Positions 36,296-49,484 of a stretch of 64,000 nucleotides of DNA are shown here, one piece after another (position 1 is the first letter of the stretch; each line of letters begins with the position of its first letter). This DNA is from Epiperipatus broadwayi (taxonomy: Eukaryota > Onychophora > Udeonychophora > Euonychophora > Peripatidae), in the NCBI GenBank assembly GCA_028023455.1, contig JAQFVV010000013.1, forward strand, positions 10,074,411 through 10,138,410. Direction: 5' to 3'. Under the pieces are notes generated by a model that had not been told where the DNA came from, ran no database searches, and was given only the letters and a program-made list of their open reading frames with translations. Both the position numbers and the translations under genes were made by a program.

Positions 36296-36705
36296 ATACT
36301 TTAAATTCAATGCTCTTTAAAATTCGTAATAATCAAACATATTTTGCTGATAGAGGGAACCTTCCAAACCATGACACAAGATAATGACTTTTACAAAGAT
36401 AAGAGCAGCCGTATTATTCTTAACCTAAATGTCCATTTATATAGGCAAATCTGAAGCATCTTGATTTGGAAGTGGGAAGTAGTTGTTTTCTTCACTGTTT
36501 AAGTAAATAAAATAAAAATAGTGAACTTAAAAAGTGAAGAAAATAACTACTTCACGCTTTCAAACCGAGATGCTTCAGATTTGCCTATATAAATGGACAT
36601 TTAGGTTAAAGTCATTATCTTGTGTCATGGTTTGGAAGGTTCCCTCTATTGGCAAAATATGCTTGATTATTATGAATTTTAAAGCACATTGAATACAGGT
36701 TAAAG
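36296..36705. repeat. Long foldback element related to the 14-kb and 53-kb family
   Basis: The left arm (about 36296-36500) and right arm (about 36512-36705) are complementary over nearly their whole lengths, including AAAATTCGTAATAATCAA, TAGAGGGAACCTTCCAAACCATGACACAAGATAATGAC, AACCTAAATGTCCATTTATATAGGCAAATCTGAAGCAT and GAAGTAGTTGTTTTCTTCACT, around a loop of roughly a dozen A/T-rich bases. The internal blocks CACAAGATAA...AGGCAAATCTGAAGCAT match the order of blocks in the elements near 14.2-15.0 kb and 53.5-54.1 kb. Confidence 0.85.
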
Positions 36706-36719
36706 CCTTTTTAAAGTAT

Positions 36720-37785
36720 TTACATATGCTTTTTGTGCGCTCAATAAATTAATTACTATTCTAAAATCAAAAATGTAAATTTAAAATATGTGTAAAATTA
36801 ATTATACATACTGCATGGTCAATTTTAATCAAAATTAATATGATATTTTTAAAAACTTGAAGTAAAAATATACATAAAATTTATAAAAATTCATAGATCA
36901 TAAACTTAGTCATATTATATTTAGAACTTCTTGGCTTTATTGCTTAATATTTTTTCTCAACACTGCATTCTAACTTATTTTCTGGCTTATAGTGAAAAAT
37001 AAAACCAATCTTTAAAAGCATAAACAAACTTATGCTTAAAAAAATCACTTCATTCTATTTAAAAATTTCTTTTTGACACTAGATTTTAACTGTTGCTTTT
37101 TTTATTATGAAAATTAAAAACTATCAAATTTTTTCCTTTCTCATTTTTTTTTGAGAACATTGCTCAGCTTTCTAATTCCTTTTCAAAAATGTACTGAAAC
37201 ATCTTGTCCACATGGATCCTATGTTAGCCCTTAGTTTTTGCACTAACGTTTGCATTTATTGACAATTCTGTACATTTTTTATTTGGAAATATTCTTTTAT
37301 GATATTAATCAAAAATTCCAAGTAAGATATTATTTTAATAATCACCTGGAATTTTAATTTTGGAAATGTGAAGTAGAGAAATATTGCTGATCAATTCAAT
37401 TATGGACTGGAAATAAAAGTAATCCAAGATAATAATTTTTTTTGCAAATTTTAATGATATTTTCCATTGCCAATGCATTTTGCACTCTTTATAGCTTCTC
37501 TTTCAAGCACTTCACATGCTTTTAATTTTATTTATTATAAAGTATCTAAATTCACAAATATATAAATAAATATCACCAGATGGACTTCACTGAATAGTAA
37601 CAATTGATGGAAGGTTTTAGTTTCAGAATAAAACATTGACAGAAACAATTTATGAAACTGATTGCAAATGATTAAATTATTAATGGTGATGGCTTAAAGT
37701 TTACATGAGTATTCAGAGTGGTTTTGAGAAAGCTGCAATATGCTACTGCACTGCTAACAATATTCTCTCTTTCTCTTGAGTTCCA
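36720..37785. other. AT-rich spacer, nothing recognised
   Basis: No protein motif or repeat is evident. Confidence 0.5.
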
Positions 37786-37789
37786 GATT

Positions 37790-38260
37790 AATGCCTATTA
37801 ATAAAAAAGCATATGGCTTTATTATTTGGGAGTTTATTATAAGTTTTATCACCAGACTTACAAGTAGAAAAATCAATCCTGGGACCTTCTGATCTCAAGT
37901 TGGGCCTTCTACCAATTATTCCAAACTGTGTATAGCAATATTCATTAATAGGTTTCTATACACCTTCACTACATAAGAATGATTGTTTTTCTTTTGCTCT
38001 GTATTCTGCCTTCAAGGTCACTGTAAAAAATAACCATGATGCAATTTAAGTCTTAATCAAGAGATTCTCCTCCTGATCACCATCACAATTCTTATTTCAG
38101 ACTTTATGCATTTGCCTTTCTATCTATTAATTTTGTCCAGTACATATTACATATTTCCAAGATGATCTATTTTATTTTTGAAGGTCCAGGTTTTCAATCC
38201 ACAAAGTGCAATTGACCAAACATTCTAGGTAAGAATTGGTTGAGTATAGTTGAAACAAGC
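37790..38260 (-). mobile_element. LINE 3'-region relic on minus strand
   Basis: On the minus strand about 38150-38235 reads in pieces ALCGLKTWTFKNKIDHLGNM, matching the region after the reverse transcriptase of several non-LTR families (LYGxETWTLxKxxxxxLxxFE). Further down IRIVMVIRRRISWLRLKLHH resembles the next conserved block (IxxRxLxWxGHV). Stops interrupt. The clade cannot be told; RTE- or CR1-like are likely. Confidence 0.45.
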
Positions 38261-39870
38261 CCTACAAGTTATTCATTATTCTGGATATTTAACTTGGGGG
38301 AATATCAGAAACTAATTTGAATTTTTGAAAGTAATTGATGACATAATATATAAAAGATGAATGACTGAAAGAAATAAAAATGAATCTGACAAAAGTTTAA
38401 GAAAAATGAAAGTCAAAGAATATTGAGATCATTGCCAAAAAAAGGAGAATAAAACATTATTTAAAAGTATATGGGTTTTTAATGGAATTGGATGGGAACT
38501 TAGAAGGAATATTATACTGTTACAATATTTGTAGAAACATTGAAAAAATTAAGAGTTAGCTTTCAATAACAGCAATACAATAACATCTATTTGTTAAAAA
38601 AATTCCAATGTACAGATTATAAGCAAATTAACAAAGATCAAATAAAAGCAGAATAAATATATTAAAAATATATCGCACAAAACATTAAAACATCATTCAT
38701 CTAAAATGTCTGGTTCTAAATCTTTTTAAATTTCAAGAATAAATCTTTTATCCACTCAATGTATAAGAAACTCTGCCATTATAGTAAACAATAGATAACT
38801 TATTGCAAATAGACTTGTGAATATATAGGTATTTACGGAGTATTTTATTTTTTTGAATTTTGTTGAAAATGTATGTAAAAACTAAATTATTTATTATAAT
38901 AGATTAAATAGTACTTTTGATATTTTTTTTTGACAATAGAAGTTCTTGAATAAAACACATTCATGTTATTAGCAGCCCATCTGTCCAAAATTCTCAATAA
39001 TGGAAGATCAGTTTAGTCTTGGTGTCATTGCCAAAAATAAGGCTATTTGAATTGATTTGATTGCATCAAAAATTTTTCAAGAACTAAAACAAATAATAAA
39101 AAAAAGCATAGGAAAAGTGTAGCAGAAAATTACTCAGTGAATTGCAAATTGTAAAAAATATTTTTTTATAACCCAAAGAAGAGAATATTGATTGAATATG
39201 CAATTTATATTTTTTATCATATGCATATAAGATTATATTGAAAATTATTAGGAACAAATCTGAGCCTTTACATTTAAAGGAATTGTCAAATAAAACTGCT
39301 AAGTAATTGTCAGGTCAAGGAATACCAGAAAAAAGTTATATGTGTTTTATTCATTAAGATAGACTTTGAAGAGCTAACCAAACTAAATTATGGAATGTTC
39401 TTATGAAAATAGATGAACCAAAGCATATTATTGTTTTTATCATGTAATATGTGGAAAACATTAGTCTCTTATTGACAAAGAAACTAAATATATAATGAGG
39501 GAAACTAGAGAGAAGGACAATAGTTGAATGTAGAATTGATGGAAAAAATGTTAAAAACCTTAGATATGATACTATCACCATTATAATTAAAAAATAAAGA
39601 AAATCTCTAGACATTGTTTAAGTCTTTAACAGAGTAAAAATGTTGGATTCTGGTTAAACATAATTTCACATTTCTGTTTGTTATTGTTTTGAATTATGAT
39701 GGTTATCTTAGATAAAGAATGTTCTGCATTAAAAGTGCTTTAAGATCACATTTAATAATTTTTCCCAAGTATAAAGTATTAGTATTGCCTTTAACAATTT
39801 TATCTCCTTGGGTTATTCATCAATACTGAATAGCCATAATTGCAACAAAAAAGCTGGAAAAGATTTTTGA
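38261..39870. other. AT-rich spacer, nothing firmly recognised
   Basis: Parts could be decayed upstream sequence of the LINE relic that follows, but no conserved block can be identified. Confidence 0.4.
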
Positions 39871-39874
39871 ATGT

Positions 39875-40025
39875 ATGGATGTATTTTTAAAGATCAGAAT
39901 TTTTTATTGAAAAGATTTTCTGTGACTATGGATGTGAAAATTGGACAGTGAAGCAGAAGAAAAAATTGATACTTTTGAATTTAGAAAACCCTGAACAGCA
40001 AGGAATATAAAAAGGTAGATATATG
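39875..40025 (+). mobile_element. LINE 3'-region relic
   Basis: FCDYGCENWTVKQKKKLILLN at about 39920-39980 matches the YGxExWTLxKxxxxKLxxFE block found after the reverse-transcriptase domain of RTE/CR1-like non-LTR elements. Only this block is clear. Confidence 0.5.
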
Positions 40026-40029
40026 ATTA

Positions 40030-43000
40030 AATAAGATTTGAGCTTTTATATGAAGCATAAAGTTCAAACTTTTATTTCAGTCATGTTATATGATGATCTA
40101 TTTACTAGAATCTTAATAAACAATATTAATTGCAAAAGATGATTAGCAATGATGTAGATGAAATCTTTCATCACAATATGTATTATTAACTTCCTGGAAA
40201 AATCAAACAGCTAATAATGTCAGTTTAGGTACCTATTTATATGTATATCAGTTTATTCTAGACCTGCTGTTCATGTCTAATATCAAAATTTGAAGTCAAC
40301 TTAATGACACCTAATATGAATTTAAAGTTATTAAGAGCCTTTACCTTATACTATGTATGTGATTTTAAATATTATATTACCAGAGTAACTCATAGAGACT
40401 TCATGTTAAGTTTTTTGGCCACAGATTAGTTGAAATAAAATCGAAATAATTACGCAATATAATACAGAGAACATGTGTAACATTTGATCATCAGAGAAAA
40501 ATTTATTTTGTAAATATAGATTATGGTAGCTATCTCAAAATATAGTACTAAACTGTAAAGTTTAATACTTAATTTACAACAGTAAAAATAGAATTAAAGT
40601 ATAAAGTTTAATACTTAGTTTTTTTTTCAATTGTGCTTAGCAGATTATTTTTCTTATGACAGTAAAATTTTTTTGAAATTCATTTAATTGAAGGTAATTA
40701 ATTTACAATTTCATCATTTTTTTTTTTACATTTTTTTCACACTGTTCATTATGATCTCCTTTGCATCTGACATATTTAGAGAACAGATACACTAATATAT
40801 AATCTGTAATTTTAAGAGATAATGAAATTTTTTAAATGATACCTACATAAAAAATTTAATTAAACATCACACATATCATTACTCAACTGCAAAGCTGACA
40901 AAAATATAACCAGTTTCATCTATGGCCTGAATTATTTATTAACAAGCATGTATGGACAATGTTGTTTGGAAGATTCAATGCCAATTTTACAGAGATAGAA
41001 ATTCCAATTGACTTTAAATAATACTCACATGAAAGAATCTTAAAGTATAATTTTTGAATGAGATATTTTTAAAATTTAATATAGGTATCTCTTGGAGATT
41101 TTTTATATTAATCGACAAAAATTTAACTGCATTAGTATATGTAAACTATAAATTGAGCGACTGCTTCAAATATTCCTTTTTATGTTTAAGGTTTGTCCAG
41201 AACTTCTCTCTGAACGTTATAGAATTATTGAAGAAAAGATTTGTCACTAGTTAATTGACAGTTGAGAGTTTATTCCATTTAATTTGGGTATGTATTTACA
41301 TTACTTTAAGCATTTATGCTTTGCATTGACAATGATCAAATGTTATCATTAGGATATCCCTATTGCCCAATTAAATCAAATGATTTTGGTTGAATTCATA
41401 GCATACATTTGTATAACATGTGTCAGCTCATCATTAAATTTTTGATTCTGATATATATATAGCCTGTTGGTTGTTATGCTTTGCATATATCTTAATTCAT
41501 AACTTTCGGATCATTGATCAGCTTGCCTGATAGAAATATAAAAATACATTTGAATGATTTTTTTTGCTCGGGGATTCATATGAAGTTTAAGCATTGGAAG
41601 CAAAATCTGGAGTCACTATCAATGGAATTTGACTACTACTGTACTAAGCACACATGATAAAAAAATATAATCGAATGTTTTAGAACATTAGAATTTAAGA
41701 AATTCGAGCACCGTAAGGAACAGAACTGGAACTGCAGGCTATCAAATTACACAACGCAAAGCTGATACAAATAATAGGTTGGAATCATATATTCTGCAAA
41801 TAGATAGGCAAAACTACGTTAATTAATCATTATTTCATTGCGTGTTGAAATACATGCTTTCGCTATGATTTGGTTTTATCTAAAATTTGTTAAATTATTT
41901 TTTTAAACTTCAAATTGTAAATTTCCTTTTTTAAGATAATTTGTTTTAAAATGCGTTTGTAAAACTTTGTCTTTAAAAAAAAAGGAGTAATTTGATCTTC
42001 TAACAGTTATTTACAAAGTAATAAACAATGGGTTAGATTAAATTTCTTCTATTTGCAAGTTTTTTAAAAATGCATTTTCATAGTTGATAGATTTTTATTC
42101 TTTTTTTACTTCATATTTGTAATAACAAACTATTTTAAACATAAGTAAATCTTAAATTGATCTTTTTTTTTTTTACAGGAAAGAGAGGGAGTAGTCATTG
42201 TTTTGGTTTATTTAATAGGTTGTGATAAGAATTATATTAACAGCGTAACACCCTCTCTCTCCCTTTCAGTCTTGTTCAATTCTTTGAGTTATTTATTACT
42301 TTTTTAATAGAATTAGTATCTGAAAATTAAATAAATCCCTTGTGATTATCACTTTGCTTTATGCAATCCAGATAATTTGGATATATATATATTTTTTTAA
42401 TAGGAAAAAGATCACATTTCACAAATCTCGTGATTCGGTTTTACTTAGGAATTTTTCTTTTAATTTTAAGGAAGAGTTTACAACTAAACTTTTAGCATTC
42501 ATTTTTGATGATGAATAATCAGAGATTATATGACATCAAACCTGATTATTTGTGCAATGTACATTCAGCACAATATTTCTGTGTTTTGATATATTTATTG
42601 TTGTACTTCATTTGTAATATTTAAAGGAACGATTTTTTTTTTTTGTATGTGAGAGCTTAAAAAGGAAAGAGAATAATCAGTAGTTTGTTTTGACATATCG
42701 GTGGAAATCATGGATTTTGATTTAAAAAATGAAATGTATTATGACATATTTACGAAATGAAGGATTCTGGGAATATTAAATAGTATAATTAAAAATAGAA
42801 GTAGATGAGTTCAAATCCAGATTAATGATACTGATATTATTTACTGTAAAGTTTAACAAATTTATATAAAGGTGGAGAGCATATATTGAAAGAAGAGAAG
42901 ATAATTTATAGAATATGCAATTTTCAATCTAGATATCGTAAAATTTGTCTTTGGAAAATATTTAAGTTTATAAAATGAGATCAAAAAGTTTGCTAGATAA

Positions 43001-45535
43001 TTATAAAAATTGTGATAAATGTTTGTGAAGAGGAATTTATGTTGCACTAGGCAGTGATCATGTATTTACATATTTATATTATAATTATCATACTAGTTTT
43101 AAGTCTGTTTATAATAGGTATCTTTTTATACCAAGTATTTTGGCCTAACAAATTATATTTATTATTGCATTTAATTGCATGTTAAAAAATTCCCTGCTCA
43201 AAGACATGAAAAGTAATTAGAATACTACATATTAGTATTTAATCATCATATGTTTACTTTGCTCTTGCTCATCTTTTCCTTAACACCATTTTAGTTTTTA
43301 TCAATAATATAAATATACATTACTCAAGAAGTCATTAAACATTCAAGCATTCAAAGTGATACTGGTAGTGTAAGGGTTCCTTACAATCCTATTAACATAA
43401 CCTATTCAAATGTAATATTAAAATATAAAAATAAATAAAATAAAATACAAATGTAAGTTTATAATTAGTAAGCTTATTATTTTTGACAGATATATTTATA
43501 TACCTAAATTAATTCAAGCCTTAAAATCTAAAATTAAAGGAACAGCTATTTAAATGGTTATTAATTAAATTAATAACTTTTAAATGGTTATTTTATTATT
43601 CATATATATATAGAAATAATTGTTTATACTAGTTGAATTTTGTTAATCAAGACGTAGACATAGAGATAAACTCAGATCAATGTTGTACCTAAACAACTAA
43701 AACAAAAGAAATAGAATTTAGAACCCAATTATAAATTATAATTATTTTAACAATAGGAAAATATTAAATCACAAAAAGCAAATATTATATATGCTACCAG
43801 AAATCGATTCCAGTATAAAACCAAACCAAATTTTTAATAATTTAATAATCTTTTGCTAAGAAACTAACAACTACATTAATTTATTTTGGTGTGTTCATTT
43901 TAAAAGAACTATAAATTCATTCAATAACAAGAACAGATAAATTATTCTTGAATTTCATTGCTTATATTTTTTTTAAAATGTAATTATCTACATATTTTCA
44001 TTTATAAATCATAGAAATTTAAAAGAGTATTCCAAAAAGAAATTCTAATGAAGAGAAATCTCTTCAAAATATTTATTTAAATTGAAATTAAATATTTTAA
44101 GAAGATATAAAATTATTGAAATGTATTGTGGCTAAACACCATTTGTCATGGGCCAGAATGTTGATGTTTTAACCAAAGAATGTAATTATATTTCCTACAC
44201 GATGCCTAAAATATATCTGTATTTTATCAATATAATTTTCAATGAGAAATTATTTGGTAGCAAAGTAATCTGCAGAAGAAGATGCCAACTGCACACAATA
44301 TAAGGAAATCTAATTAACAGAATATCTTGACTGCCTCTGCAATGATCAATGAACAAAGAACATGGAACTTTATTATTAAAGAGCATTCTTTACTTGATCA
44401 CAGAAGGGAATAGGACAATATTTTCTGAAACAAGATTTCAGATTTTATTTGTGTGTTATATACTTTTGACATCTAAATTTTATTTCTTTTGTTTTCGAAA
44501 ATCATTCATGCTGGGAGTACTTCATTCCATAAAATTATCTGGATGAAAAGAAATAGAAGATCATCATGTTAAACTTTGTTTTTTAAATTTTATTTATTTA
44601 ATAAAATTTAGGTCTTTCATTTTTTTTTTAAAAAAAAAACAAGCGACATTAACTGAAGTAAATTTAAGACTAACTCAATCTGAAGTTAAGAGTTTGTTAT
44701 TCTCCATATTTAATCTATACATGACAGAACAGAATTTCATTTATTACTAATTTTAATTAATATAGTAATATTTGTTAGAACTTTTTGTGTGAAAGATTAA
44801 CTTCTTTGTATGAATTTTTATTTATTTCATAATATGACTATGCATGGAGGGATTTTTTTATAGTACTAATATTACTTTACAAGGACCTTATAAAGTGAAT
44901 CATTTTTGATATACATAATTTTGAACTAATACTTAGTTAATTATATTATAATTTTGAAATTTTAAATTTTTAGTTATTGTTTTATAAATTATTAAAATGT
45001 ATTTGTGTTACGATGTATATTACTATTATGGGGATATGGAATTGTAATTTTAATTTAATGCTATAAACAAACGTGTTATTATCATAATGTTATTTGATAA
45101 TAAATATGTTAAAGTTTCTTTGAAATTCAAGGAAGTCTCTTATTTATTTGATTTATTTAGTCATTTTGCTAAACAAATATTGATGAATGTATATACTTAT
45201 TCACATATTTCACATCAGATTAATATTTTAGCATATTAAATAAGTTAGTTTCAGAATAATTAATTGAAATAATGTCTACTATGGTGTATTGATGGTAATG
45301 CCTGAAGAGAGTTAAATGCTATGTTTGTCCTGAGTTTGAATTTTGAGCATACTGGAACCATTAACAATGGTGTAGATTGGATGAATTAGTCTAGGTTGCA
45401 TTGCTATTGAATAATTTGATTTAAAATTATCTTGTTTAATATGGATTCAATTTTAGATTACAATTAGATCATTTCATCCATGGCATTCTATATGAAGACC
45501 CTAAGTCTGACTATAGTTAGATGTGAGTACCTCAA
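40030..45535. other. AT-rich spacer with two less biased patches
   Basis: About 41560-41850 is less AT-rich but gives no recognisable protein. At 42165-42179 a T-rich tract ends TTTTTTACAG and is followed by an open peptide KEREGVVIVLVYLIGC; without a matching donor or homology I do not call it an exon. A near-palindromic ATTTTATTTA...AAATAAAA patch lies near 44580-44640. Nothing else is recognised. Confidence 0.4.
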
Positions 45536-45539
45536 TTCC

Positions 45540-45650
45540 TGAAAAAGAACAGTACCACTACAGTAGATTGAGCCAGAACTTAGAAACTTGGTTTTTGATT
45601 CTGCCTCTCTACCATTATATTAAACCATGGAAAACTAGCATGTTAGTCAT
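45540..45650 (+). repeat. Possible second tRNA-derived SINE family, copy 1
   Basis: GAGCCAGAACTTAGAAACTTGGTTTTTGATTCTGCC has B-box character (GGTTTTTGATTC) and is followed by CTCTACCATTATATTAAACCATGG. The same order, B box then TACCATT..AAACCATGG, occurs at 47030-47100. Both are weak heads of a decayed SINE family. Confidence 0.4.
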
Positions 45651-46078
45651 AAAATTTAATGAGTTCTTAAACTATTAAAGTGCATCAATGAAATTATTAA
45701 TATTTATATATACAGTTTTTAGTCATAATATCTGCATTTAATACATTTTTGTTCTACTTTTGATTTCCATCTGATAGTGTATTTAATTTCCCATATTCAC
45801 TGTTTGTTGATAATCAGTGATTTTTAAGCATACAATGGATGGTACTAGAATAGAGAACTGCTCTTGTTTTATCATACATTGTGAAAAATAAAGAATTATG
45901 AATTGCAATTAAATATTACATAATTTCAATCTCTCTCGAATATGATTAAATATTTCCATGTGCACTTAATTATTTAATTTGTTCTATTCTTTAAATCATC
46001 CTAATTTTCTGTTCATTTAGACAATACAACACGTATCATCATTGTATAGATATATAGTTAGTGAGAAGACATGCAGAA

Positions 46079-46682
46079 AAATAAAGGGTAGTTGTAAATT
46101 ATACCCTGTACAGCATGTGGTGGCACTGTTTCTGTGCAAAAACGTTTTAATATAATGTTTCCTGGCCGGGACAAAACAAAATACTTTTCTTTTTATTTTA
46201 CAAAAAAAAAAAAAAAGTACAGGACAAGACAAGCAAACAAATTTTCTTTATATTTTACAAAACAATTTACGTTACTTTTCTAATAATAAATGAAACATTT
46301 AAACAAACAAACAAACAAAAAAAACTGATTAACAAACTAATCAGACCAAATGAAATGAAATTGCATTCAACTAAATTTCAGTGCATGGCACAGTTATGGG
46401 GGGGTTGTTTTTGATGATTCACAGGATCATCCAAAAGATGCATTACTCGGATCCAACAAAGCTTATGTTTCCAACATCCAACAAGTTTACGTTATTCTTA
46501 GCATTCTACATTAAACGTCAAAAACAAAAAAATACTTCTAGGCCTGCTTAATGGCTAATATGAACAGAACTGTTCTATATGCCATGACTTGGGCCACATA
46601 AACGGCATATTTTTGTGTTTATGCACAGAAACAGTGCCACCACACACTAATACAGTGCATAATTTACAACTACCAAATAAAG
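46079..46682. mobile_element. Non-autonomous hAT-like MITE, copy 1, with 8-bp TSD
   Basis: The element spans 46087-46674 (588 bp). It begins GGTAGTTGTAAATTAT and ends ATAATTTACAACTACC; the inverted repeats run about 60 bp and include GTGGTGGCACTGTTTCTGTGC. The 8-bp sequence AAATAAAG stands immediately outside both ends (46079-46086 and 46675-46682). Long TIRs, an 8-bp duplication and lack of coding capacity fit the hAT superfamily. A related copy lies at 62446-63042. The internal open frames are not coding. Confidence 0.9.
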
Positions 46683-46989
46683 TTCTAAACTACATTAAAT
46701 ATTATTAATGCATTAATGAAAGATAGATGATAACAATAATTGTTTTGTGTAGTGATACTTAGGTTTATTTTATCAGTCCTTTTCTTATAACATTAAATTC
46801 AGAAAAAATTTTTTATTCCATGATGAATAGTATTATTAGACATAATTAGCAAAAAAACAAAAAGAAGATTGAATTGTTTTTGGAGATGTTAACATTGTAA
46901 GAAAAAACTGTAGGCTAAAGTGTTTGATAATAATAACATTGCATGTTTGAACACAATAGTTCATGTCTGAAATTTGAAAAATCGCATAA

Positions 46990-47165
46990 ATTAAATAAAT
47001 GTTTGTTGCTTGTGAGTGGAAGTGATCGAGACAGTTGTGACCCACGAACCTTGAGATTTAGAATCCACATCCTACCATTCCATAAACCATGGAGGGCAAC
47101 ATTTTAATTAATTATCATGATCAAAAATGACTATAGTGGAACTTAGTTGGATGCATTGACCCTGC
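46990..47165 (+). repeat. Possible second tRNA-derived SINE family, copy 2
   Basis: GAGTGGAAGTGATCGAGACAG then ACCTTGAGATTTAGAATCCAC (B-box-like GATTTAGAATCC) then CTACCATTCCATAAACCATGG. The arrangement mirrors that at 45540-45650. A tail is not clear. Confidence 0.4.
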
Positions 47166-47169
47166 AACA

Positions 47170-48035
47170 ATGCATCTTTTTTGTTTAAGAAATAAAAACA
47201 TAAAAGGAATCAATGCTATTTGGGTACTTATCAGTGCAAATTGTTGATTAAGTTAAAGAATAATAAGCTCTAAGATTAAAATAATAGTAGATTTAAAAAA
47301 AACCCCAGACTCTATTCAAAACCTACTGTTAAAAAAATGTTATTGGAGGGTGGATTTTTTAAAGAAATCTATTGTGACACAAGTTGTTCTCATATTGGGT
47401 TCTTTAAAAATAAAAATTTTGAATGTTGACTGACTGATTTTGTTATTAGTACCTCAATTCAAAGGCAATTTCTGCTTAGTTGATTAACAAAATGAACATT
47501 CCTATACTCAATACTTATTTGAAAATTTATGATGATAGCATTTTATTTGTGATTGTATGTTGGTTAGAATATCATCTTTAAATTCAGTTGAATATATTAG
47601 GTAAGTTTGGATTTTTCTAAAAAAAATCTCAATAATTAAAACTAGATCTAAAATAATAACTAATATAAAGACTTAAGAATGATTGATGTCTTAAAGCAAC
47701 AAAAAGACAGCATTTATTAATCAAGCATTTTTTAATATATTGAAAGTAACATACATATATGAAAAAACTATAACTATGTTATTATTAAATCAGGCTATAT
47801 GCAATTTAATGCAATAATAAAAGTCCATAAATTGCAGCTTGACTCTGTTGTTTCTGGTGTTTGAACATTATATGGTCTCCTAAGTAACAAATCATACAAT
47901 TACTTGTTAAATCAGTAAATGAAACATTTTTTTATATAAAAATGCTGATATTTTGAATAATGTTATAAAAATTCAAATAAATGCATTTAATAATTTTAGG
48001 ACAAAATTGGTTAAAATAGCTCTCATATAATTTTT
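47170..48035. other. AT-rich spacer, nothing recognised
   Basis: No motif or repeat is evident. Confidence 0.5.
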
Positions 48036-49480
48036 TAAAAAGAGAGGCTCTTGGTTTTGATGGGCTTCCTGGATAAGCTTTAAAATATGCTTGTAATGTG
48101 CTAAGTTTATTGGAATGTTTTGGAAATATATGGACTAATGAAATTATGTCACTTGATTTTATTGAAATAATGGAGGTCTGAAAATACTGCATTTTTCTAT
48201 TCCAGGAATTTTATTCAATAGGTTATTTTTAGTCATAGATAAATGATTTACCAAAGAATTAGTGTAGTTTTAAAGATTCAATAATTATTATAGATATAGT
48301 TTTTGTTATTCTTTAATCATGAGCAAAGCTACAATTTATATGTATCATTTTTATCAAAATCTTTGATTTAATTAAGAAGATTTGTGGTGATTGTTTGAAA
48401 ATAGCTGATTGACATTGGAAGTTTAATTATATAGTTATAACATGATAGTATAAGATAAAGTATTGATAGCAATTCCCAATTTTTGTTATGTTTTTGGAAC
48501 AGTTTATAGGCTACTTCATGAAATTGATATCAATCTATAATATGAAACTTTTTGATGATTGAACTACTATTGTTAATTCAAAGAATCTTAAGACCATTAA
48601 TGTTCTGAGTCTTTCATTTAGTAATTAATGTTTGAAAGTCATACTTATATAAGGCAGTAATGAGAAAAAATGTCATCTACTATTAAATGTTTATGAGTTT
48701 GAAAGTGCAATTTAATCTTGGTAGTTTTTTAGGCAGAAATATAGAGTTGAATATTGCAGTACAGTATAGGTTCCTATGTATTGCTATTATATTTAACAAA
48801 AGCTAGAATATTTTACCATATTTCTTTAATTAATTTTATTTGTCTGCTAATTTTACAAATTTATTGTACAGTAAAATAAATTTATCCAAATTTATTCTAG
48901 AAGACTAGAAAAATGGTGATATTACAAAATCATAGTATTGTCTCTGTTAAGTCAGGAAATATGCATTATGAATATGAGATATATAGAAGGGTTGAAAGTG
49001 ATAAGCTTAATGACATTAAATTCTGTAAATTGGAAATTATGGAAAGCAATACAAATCATACATTTTATCAGTGATTTTTTTATGATGTTGAAACATGGAC
49101 CTTTTTATCTACCAATATCAAAAAATTATATTTTTTGAAATATGGGGGTGGCGAAGTATAGAAGCAATTAACTGGATATGAAGTCAAATGCTGAATTTCT
49201 GGAAAGTCAAGAGAAATACATCACACTGTTGGATAAGAAATATTTTGAAATAAAATGGCATAATGAAATATGTGTTAGAGGAAAAATCAATTGATAAGTG
49301 TTTGAGAGGCTAATCATATTTAATCTCTTCTAATCAGTTAGGTATATGTAGATGTTCAGAGTTATGATGAAGATTGACTTGCATGGAGTTTTTGTAGTTT
49401 TTTCACTGAAATACTGCAAGTGTCACTGCCCTACAAAATATAATAGAAGTACTGGAAAATAACATTGTAAAGACATAATA
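48036..49480 (+). mobile_element. Decayed non-LTR retrotransposon (LINE)
   Basis: EALGFDGLPG followed by ALKYACNVLSLLECFGNIWT (about 48045-48140) matches the start of a LINE reverse transcriptase (GxDGIPxE...LxxLFNxxW). Downstream the order of pieces is consistent with the rest of the domain but very eroded. Near 49080-49180 the pieces LKHGPFYLPISKNYIF and EIWGWRSIEAINW match the post-reverse-transcriptase region (LYGxExW...FExWxxRRxLxIxW) of RTE/CR1-like elements. Many stops; the exact limits are uncertain. Confidence 0.55.
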
Positions 49481-49484
49481 ATAC

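Noticed and set aside
42180-42310. Exon after the T-rich tract and ACAG at 42165-42179
   Set aside because: No donor in a consistent phase, no homology and a strongly biased peptide; kept only as a remark.
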